DNA from: Mycobacterium asiaticum
GTDB lineage: Bacteria; Actinomycetota; Actinomycetes; Mycobacteriales; Mycobacteriaceae
Assembly (NCBI RefSeq): GCF_001673635.1
Contig: NZ_LZMH01000044.1
Location: 62,001-126,000, forward strand
DNA length: 64,000 nt
Direction of reading: 5' to 3'
Notes under the pieces: generated by a model
What the model saw: only the letters and a program-made list of their open reading frames with translations
The model's database searches: none
Told to the model about the DNA's origin: nothing
Shown: in pieces, positions 59,624 to 64,000 of the stretch
Layout of the letters: the number at the start of each line of letters is the position of its first letter
Position numbering within the stretch: position 1 is the stretch's first letter
Made by a program: the position numbers and the translations under genes

Positions 59624-60430
59624 ATGCCGATACCTGCCCCCAGCCCGGACGCGCGCGCTGTTGTCACCGGAGCGTCGCAAAACATCGGCGAGGCGCTGGC
59701 CACCGAGCTCGCCGCGCGGGGCCACAGTCTGATCATCACCGCGCGGCGCGAGGAGCTGCTCAATGGCCTCGCCGCCCGGCTGTCGGACAAGTACCGGGTA
59801 ACTGTCGAGGTACGCCCTGCCGACCTTGCCGACCCCACCGAGCGCGGCAAGTTGTGCGAGGAACTGACAGCGCGGGAGATCTCAATCCTGTGCGCCAACG
59901 CGGGCACCGCGACGTTCGGTGCCGTTGCCGACCTCGACCCGGCCGGCGAGAAGGCCCAGGTGCAGTTGAATGCCATTGCGGTGCACGACCTTACGCTGGC
60001 GGTCCTACCCGGAATGGTCGCGCGCAAGGCCGGCGGCATCCTGATTTCCGGTTCGGCGGCGGGCAATTCACCGATTCCCTACAACGCGACTTACGCGGCG
60101 ACGAAGGCGTTTGCGAACACCTTCAGCGAATCGCTGCGCGGCGAGGTCCGGAAATCCGGGGTACACGTCACGCTGCTGGCACCCGGCCCGGTGCGCACCG
60201 ACCTGCCCGAAGGCGACGAGAGGTCGCTGGTGGAGAAGTTGGTGCCCGATTTCCTGTGGATCTCGACCGAGCACACCGCCCAGGTTTCCCTGGATGCGTT
60301 GGAACGCAACAAGATGCGCGTCGTTCCCGGGGTGACCTCCAAGGCGATGTCGGTGGCGAGCGGGTATGCACCCCGGGCCATCGTGGCGCCGATCGTGGGT
60401 GCGTTCTACAAGAAGCTCGGCGGCGGGTAG
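59624..60430 (+). CDS. cmrA: Mycolate reductase CmrA (short-chain dehydrogenase, Rv2509)
   Basis: 268 residues, identical in length to Rv2509. It performs the last step of mycolic acid maturation, reducing the 2-alkyl-3-oxo ester made by Pks13. SDR features: nucleotide motif VVTGASQNIGEALA (13-26), NAGTATFG (NAG motif), catalytic Ser in ISGSAAGNS and the YxxxK pair YAATKAF (Y and K at about 159-163). The tail ends with FYKKLGGG, with a possible membrane-associated helix before it. The gene is nearly adjacent (3 bases) to the converging HerA-like gene. Confidence 0.92.
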   Translation: MPIPAPSPDARAVVTGASQNIGEALATELAARGHSLIITARREELLNGLAARLSDKYRVTVEVRPADLADPTERGKLCEELTAREISILCANAGTATFGAVADLDPAGEKAQVQLNAIAVHDLTLAVLPGMVARKAGGILISGSAAGNSPIPYNATYAATKAFANTFSESLRGEVRKSGVHVTLLAPGPVRTDLPEGDERSLVEKLVPDFLWISTEHTAQVSLDALERNKMRVVPGVTSKAMSVASGYAPRAIVAPIVGAFYKKLGGG

Positions 60431-60433
60431 CAG

Positions 60434-61975
60434 CTACTTTCGGCGGCGCCGACCGGTGCCGAAGATGCCGCGCACCGCTTCGCGTATTGCTGTGTTGATG
60501 CCGCTTTTCACGGTGGGATTCTTCAGCACTTCCTCCCACACCGGGGGCCCCTTCGGCTCGGCGGGCGCCGGCATGGGCGGTACCTCGTCGTATGTCGGCA
60601 CGGGCGGGTAGTCGGAGCTCGGCGCCGACGGCGGTTGCGTTGCGGGAACCTCGTCGGGCGACGGAGACGTCCGGCCGTATGTCTTCTGCAGCCGACTGGA
60701 TTTGGCGGCTGCGGTCACCGCGTCGGCGCCGATCGCGGCCATCAACGAACGAGGCACCCGCATGCGCGTCCAGGCGACCGGCGTCGGCGCCCCCTTCTCG
60801 GACAGCACGGTCACGACGGCCTCGCCGATGCCCAGCGAGGTGAGCGCCGACTCCAGGTCGTACACATCGGTTTTGGGATAGGTGCGCACCGTCTTGCTCA
60901 GCGCCTTCTGGTCGTCCGGGGTGAATGCCCGCAACGCGTGCTGAATCCGCGCACCCAGCTGCGACAGCACGTCATTGGGCAGGTCGGTGGGCAGCTGCGT
61001 GCAGAAGAACACGCCCACACCCTTGGAGCGGATGAGTTTGACGGTCTGCTCGACCTGCTCGAGGAAGGCCTTCGACGCATCGGTGAACAGCAGGTGCGCT
61101 TCGTCGAAGAAGAACACCAGCTTGGGTTTGTCGATGTCACCGACCTCGGGCAGCTGTGCGAAAAGGTCGGCCAGCAACCACATCAGGAAGGTCGAGAAGA
61201 TGACCGGACGCAGCGACTGACCGCTGAACTCGAGCAGCGAGATGACCCCGTGGCCCTGGTCGTCGGTGTAGAGCAGATCGTTCGGGTCGAGCTTGGGCTC
61301 GCCGAAAAATGTGTCACCGCCCTCGCCGGCAAGATTCACCAGCGCGCGCAAGATGACCCCGGCGGTGGTGGAAGACACTCCGCCCAGGGATTTCAGATCG
61401 GCTTTGCCCTCGTCGCTGGTGAGGTGGCCGATCACAGTCCGCAGATTCTGCAAAGTCACCAGCGGGCGGCCGTTCTGTTTCGCCCAATGGAAGATCAGAC
61501 CGAGCGTCGACTCTTGAGTAGCGTTGAGTCCCAATACTTTTGACAGAAGGACCGGGCCGAAGCTTTCGACGGTGGCGCGTACCGGCACCCCGACCCCGCC
61601 GGTGCCGAGCGAGAGGAACTCGACCGGGAAGCCGGTGGGCTCCCAGTTGTCGCCGGTGTCCTTAGCGCGGGCGGCGGTTTTGTCGTTGCCCTCCCCTGGC
61701 CGCGCCAGGCCCGACAGGTCACCCTTGACGTCGGCCATGAAGACCGGGACGCCCGCAGCGCTGAGTTGCTCGGCGATCAGCTGCAACGTCTTGGTCTTCC
61801 CGGTCCCGGTGGCTCCGGCCACCAGACCGTGACGGTTGATGGTGGCCAGCGGGATGCGGATCTGCGCGGTCGGGTCGACGTCCCCGTCGACGACGACCGT
61901 GCCCAGTTCCAGCGCCTGACCTTGGACGGCATAACCCGCCGCGATGCCTTTGGCGGCGTCTGATTTGGTGCTCAT
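60434..61975 (-). CDS. HerA-like/DUF853 P-loop ATPase (Rv2510c-like)
   Basis: 513 residues from ATG 61973-61975, AGGGGAA upstream. Walker [22 protein letters not shown] (47-67), Walker [14 protein letters not shown] (about 300). The central domain has the VGDGHG-like and [12 protein letters not shown] segments of the YjgR/HerA family, which in other bacteria sits in DNA processing or membrane-associated systems; the actinobacterial member's role is unknown. The last 100 residues are proline-rich and end [12 protein letters not shown]. Convergent with cmrA; divergent from orn. Confidence 0.85.
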   Translation of the reverse strand: MSTKSDAAKGIAAGYAVQGQALELGTVVVDGDVDPTAQIRIPLATINRHGLVAGATGTGKTKTLQLIAEQLSAAGVPVFMADVKGDLSGLARPGEGNDKTAARAKDTGDNWEPTGFPVEFLSLGTGGVGVPVRATVESFGPVLLSKVLGLNATQESTLGLIFHWAKQNGRPLVTLQNLRTVIGHLTSDEGKADLKSLGGVSSTTAGVILRALVNLAGEGGDTFFGEPKLDPNDLLYTDDQGHGVISLLEFSGQSLRPVIFSTFLMWLLADLFAQLPEVGDIDKPKLVFFFDEAHLLFTDASKAFLEQVEQTVKLIRSKGVGVFFCTQLPTDLPNDVLSQLGARIQHALRAFTPDDQKALSKTVRTYPKTDVYDLESALTSLGIGEAVVTVLSEKGAPTPVAWTRMRVPRSLMAAIGADAVTAAAKSSRLQKTYGRTSPSPDEVPATQPPSAPSSDYPPVPTYDEVPPMPAPAEPKGPPVWEEVLKNPTVKSGINTAIREAVRGIFGTGRRRRK

Positions 61976-62061
61976 CAGTTCCCCTTGCTGTATGGCAAAC
62001 ATCACCCTACTTGCCAGGGGGTGCACCAGCGGGGCCTGACGTGGGCTTACGCTTGGGCGCT

Positions 62062-62709
62062 GTGCGGGACGAATTGGTGTGGATCGACTGCGAGATGACC
62101 GGGCTGGATCTGGGGTCGGACAAGCTGATCGAGATTGCCGCCCTGGTCACCGATGCCGATCTGAACATCTTGGGCGACGGAATCGATGTCGTGATCCACG
62201 CCGAGGAAGCCGACTTGACCTCGATGATCGACGTCGTCGCGCAGATGCACGCGCGTTCGGGGCTGACGAACGAGGTCAGGGCGTCGACCGTCGACCTCGA
62301 AACCGCCGAGGCGATGGTCCTCGAATACATCAGCAAGCACGTCAAACAGCCCAAGACCGCGCCGTTGGCGGGCAATTCGATCGCCACCGATCGGTCCTTC
62401 ATCGCCCGTGACATGCCGGCCCTGGACTCGTTTCTGCACTACCGGATGATCGATGTCAGTTCCATCAAAGAACTGTGCCGGCGCTGGTACCCGCGCATCT
62501 ACTTCGGGCAGCCGCCCAAAGGCCTGGCGCACCGCGCGCTGGCCGATATCCACGAGTCGATCCGGGAGCTGCAGTACTACCGGCGAACGGCGTTCGTGCC
62601 CCCGCCCGGGCCCTCTACCAGTGAAATCGCCGCCGTGGTCACCGATCTTCAGGGTGAAACCGAAGCCGCGGAGGTTATCGATTCGGCCGACGAGCGCCCA
62701 AGCGGTTAG
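62062..62709 (+). CDS. orn: Oligoribonuclease Orn
   Basis: 215 residues from GTG 62062, the Rv2511 length; an upstream in-frame GTG would add 17 residues. DEDDh exonuclease that clears short RNAs and pGpG. Motif I is [13 protein letters not shown] (D9, E11), motif II is [19 protein letters not shown], and motif III is [18 protein letters not shown], with the H and D. A C-terminal extension of about 30 residues after the core is disordered. Essential in many mycobacteria. Confidence 0.95.
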   Translation: MRDELVWIDCEMTGLDLGSDKLIEIAALVTDADLNILGDGIDVVIHAEEADLTSMIDVVAQMHARSGLTNEVRASTVDLETAEAMVLEYISKHVKQPKTAPLAGNSIATDRSFIARDMPALDSFLHYRMIDVSSIKELCRRWYPRIYFGQPPKGLAHRALADIHESIRELQYYRRTAFVPPPGPSTSEIAAVVTDLQGETEAAEVIDSADERPSG

Positions 62710-62762
62710 TATCGACGTCGCCGTTCGTTAGCCCGCTCTTCTGAGGCTGTCTGGCGGCCATG

Positions 62763-62838
62763 GTGGCTGTAGTTCAGTTGGTAGAGCACCAGGTTGTGAT
62801 CCTGGATGTCGCGGGTTCGAGCCCCGTCAGCCACCCCA
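62763..62838 (+). tRNA. tRNA-His (anticodon GTG)
   Basis: 76 bases with CCA encoded. Acceptor GTGGCTG pairs with CAGCCAC, discriminator C. A G precedes the stem (62762), giving the G-1 that marks tRNA-His. Anticodon loop TTGTGAT (GTG). T-arm GCGGGTTCGAGCCCCGT. 53 bases past orn. Confidence 0.95.
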
Positions 62839-62974
62839 GGTATGGGCATCGCTCCATCTGCGATGCGAGTAGGGCGGCGGCGTCGACAGCTTCGCAACCC
62901 GCAGCGCCTACCGAGTGCGCGCCTTGGGCAACGCCGCAGTCTCGACGGACAAGTCGGGATGGCAAGGTGGCGGG

Positions 62975-63739
62975 GTGAACAGACTGCAGCGCGAAGGCGG
63001 CGTCACGCTCGCCTATCAGGTGCACAACCCGCAGGGCCAGGGAATCCCGATTTTGCTGACGCACGGTTTCGGCGCGACCGCGGGCATGTGGCACCGCAAT
63101 ATCGATGCGTTGAGCGTCGACCGGCCGGTCATCGTCTGGGACCAGCGCGGCCACGGCAGCAGCGACGCCCCCGAGGAGATGGACCGCTACAGCGAACAGA
63201 TCAGCGTCGCCGACATGGCGGCGATACTCGATGCCGCGGGCGCCGAGCGGGCAGTCATCGGAGGAATGTCGTTGGGCGGCTACCTATCACTGGCCTTCCA
63301 CCTCGTGCACCCGCAGCGGGTCGCGGGGCTGGTGCTGGTCGACACCGGGCCCGGCTACCGCAACGACGAAGCGCGAGACAAATGGAACGCCTGGGTCGAA
63401 CGAACCGCCCAGCGATTCGAGCGCGGCGAGGGTTCAGCGAGTCGCTCGGCGGAAGTAGCGCAGGCAGTGCATGAACACCCGGAGGGTCTCCCCCGCGCCG
63501 CGCGCGGCGTCATGGCGCAGAAAGACGCCCGCGTCATCGCATCGCTCGACAGCGTCGCGGTGCCCACCTTGGTGGTCGTCGGTGGTGACGACACCGACTT
63601 CCTGGCCGGCGCCGACTACATGGCTCGCCACATCGCCAACTCCCGCAAGGTAGTCCTCGCCGACGCGGGGCATGCCGCGAATCTCGACCAGCCCGAAGCG
63701 TTCAACGCCGCCGTGCGCGAGTTCCTGGCACAGTTGTGA
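62975..63739 (+). CDS. Alpha/beta-fold hydrolase
   Basis: 254 residues from GTG 62975, with AAGG seven bases upstream. Typical core: ILLTHGFGATAGMW (oxyanion HGF), WDQRGHGSSDAP, nucleophile elbow GGMSLGGYLSLAF (S in GxSxG, about 100), TLVVVGGDDTDFLAG (acid Asp) and ADAGHAANLDQPEAF (catalytic His). Similar to haloperoxidase/3-oxoadipate enol-lactonase-like hydrolases; no pathway genes flank it. Alternative ATG 62915 gives 20 more residues without homology. Substrate unknown. Confidence 0.85.
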   Translation: MNRLQREGGVTLAYQVHNPQGQGIPILLTHGFGATAGMWHRNIDALSVDRPVIVWDQRGHGSSDAPEEMDRYSEQISVADMAAILDAAGAERAVIGGMSLGGYLSLAFHLVHPQRVAGLVLVDTGPGYRNDEARDKWNAWVERTAQRFERGEGSASRSAEVAQAVHEHPEGLPRAARGVMAQKDARVIASLDSVAVPTLVVVGGDDTDFLAGADYMARHIANSRKVVLADAGHAANLDQPEAFNAAVREFLAQL

Positions 63740-63760
63740 CCAATCCTGTTGCGACGCCGG

Positions 63761-64000
63761 TTATTCGAATCCGGCCAGCGTGATTCGCAACGCCTGTTCC
63801 ATATAGACGTGCATGGGTTCTTCCGGTTCTGCTTCTGCGGTCAGCCAGCGGTCGATGACGAATTTCACGGTGGCCAAGCTCGTATGCACGAGTAGCGCAG
63901 GACGGACGTCGACGCCTGGGTCAACGCCCATCCGGGACGCCACGTGCTCGACGAACTTGCGTTGATCGGCTTCACGGATCAGGGTCGACTTGCTCAGCAG
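63761..64000 (-). CDS. TetR-family regulator, C-terminal part (runs off the window)
   Basis: The 79 last codons are visible; the gene continues beyond base 64000. The segment reads from LLSKSTLIREADQRKFVEHVA through ALLVHTSLATVKFVIDRWLTAE and ends MEQALRITLAGFE. This looks like the C-terminal helices of a TetR regulator (the pattern ALLVHTSLATVKFVIDRW is typical for the dimer interface of a TetR_C domain). The DNA-binding part lies outside, so the call rests on pattern only. Convergent with the hydrolase gene. Confidence 0.6.
   Translation of the reverse strand: MLSKSTLIREADQRKFVEHVASRMGVDPGVDVRPALLVHTSLATVKFVIDRWLTAEAEPEEPMHVYMEQALRITLAGFE

Overview
This is high-GC actinobacterial chromosome from a Mycobacterium, probably a non-tuberculous species. 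Gene order follows, with gaps, the M. tuberculosis H37Rv block Rv2449c to Rv2511 (rpfE, mobA, korAB, clpX, clpP1P2, tig, lipP, nei2, rpiB, pepN, glbO, aglA, gdh, an EttA-like ABC-F gene, plsB2, plsC, lipQ, citE to fadD35, Rv2506 to orn). Rv names are assigned from recognised proteins and synteny, not from a search. Several H37Rv genes are missing here: Rv2451/Rv2452c, Rv2456c, the mmuM/Rv2459 pair, the IS6110 copy, and the echA14 to bkdABC stretch. Genes not known from that H37Rv block take some of their places. No insertion sequence, prophage or CRISPR array was seen.

Layout. 1-3539: lectin fragment, DUF937 protein, Rv2449c-like reductase, rpfE with a clear terminator and a long leader. 3540-12069: mobA, the 2-oxoglutarate:ferredoxin oxidoreductase korAB, and the ClpXP/trigger factor proteostasis genes. 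A probable ClgR site lies before clpP1 and a very long perfect hairpin lies after clpP2. 12203-25089: tRNA-Gly, lipP, nei2, rpiB, a CPWC thiol reductase, pepN, two genes matching accessory subunits of the mycobacterial aa3 oxidase, an HNH endonuclease, glbO coupled to aglA, and a thioesterase. 25086-39542: large NAD-glutamate dehydrogenase, ABC-F factor, SsbB, then a glycerolipid block (plsB2, plsC with a phosphatase domain and a histone-like tail, a WS/DGAT enzyme, lipQ). 39731-47196: accessory region starting at tRNA-Arg(UCU). It holds a decayed toxin-antitoxin pair, a cutinase, a Sap-like membrane protein divergent from a FlgT-C-like protein, an adenylate cyclase, a Baeyer-Villiger-type monooxygenase divergent from a PucR regulator, and a DUF3761 protein. 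47221-57283: tightly coupled leucine-catabolism operon (scoA, scoB, accD1, accA1, fadE19, a MaoC hydratase and the citE-like lyase). It is flanked by fadD35 and the TetR repressor gene bkaR, with two matching palindromic operators and a 53-bp MIRU tandem array at the scoA/scoB junction. 57344-64000: MmpS-like protein, UMF1-type transporter, mycolate reductase cmrA, HerA-like ATPase, orn, tRNA-His, a hydrolase and a cut-off TetR gene.

Many neighbours overlap by ATGA/GTGA (korA-korB, clpP1-clpP2, plsC with the WS/DGAT gene, scoB-accD1, accA1-fadE19-MaoC-citE), so translational coupling is a recurring theme. The most unusual items are the MIRU mini-cistron chain, the tRNA-adjacent broken toxin-antitoxin module, the hairpin behind clpP2, the lysine/alanine tail on PlsC, and the uncharacterised Sap/FlgT-C/cyclase cluster.
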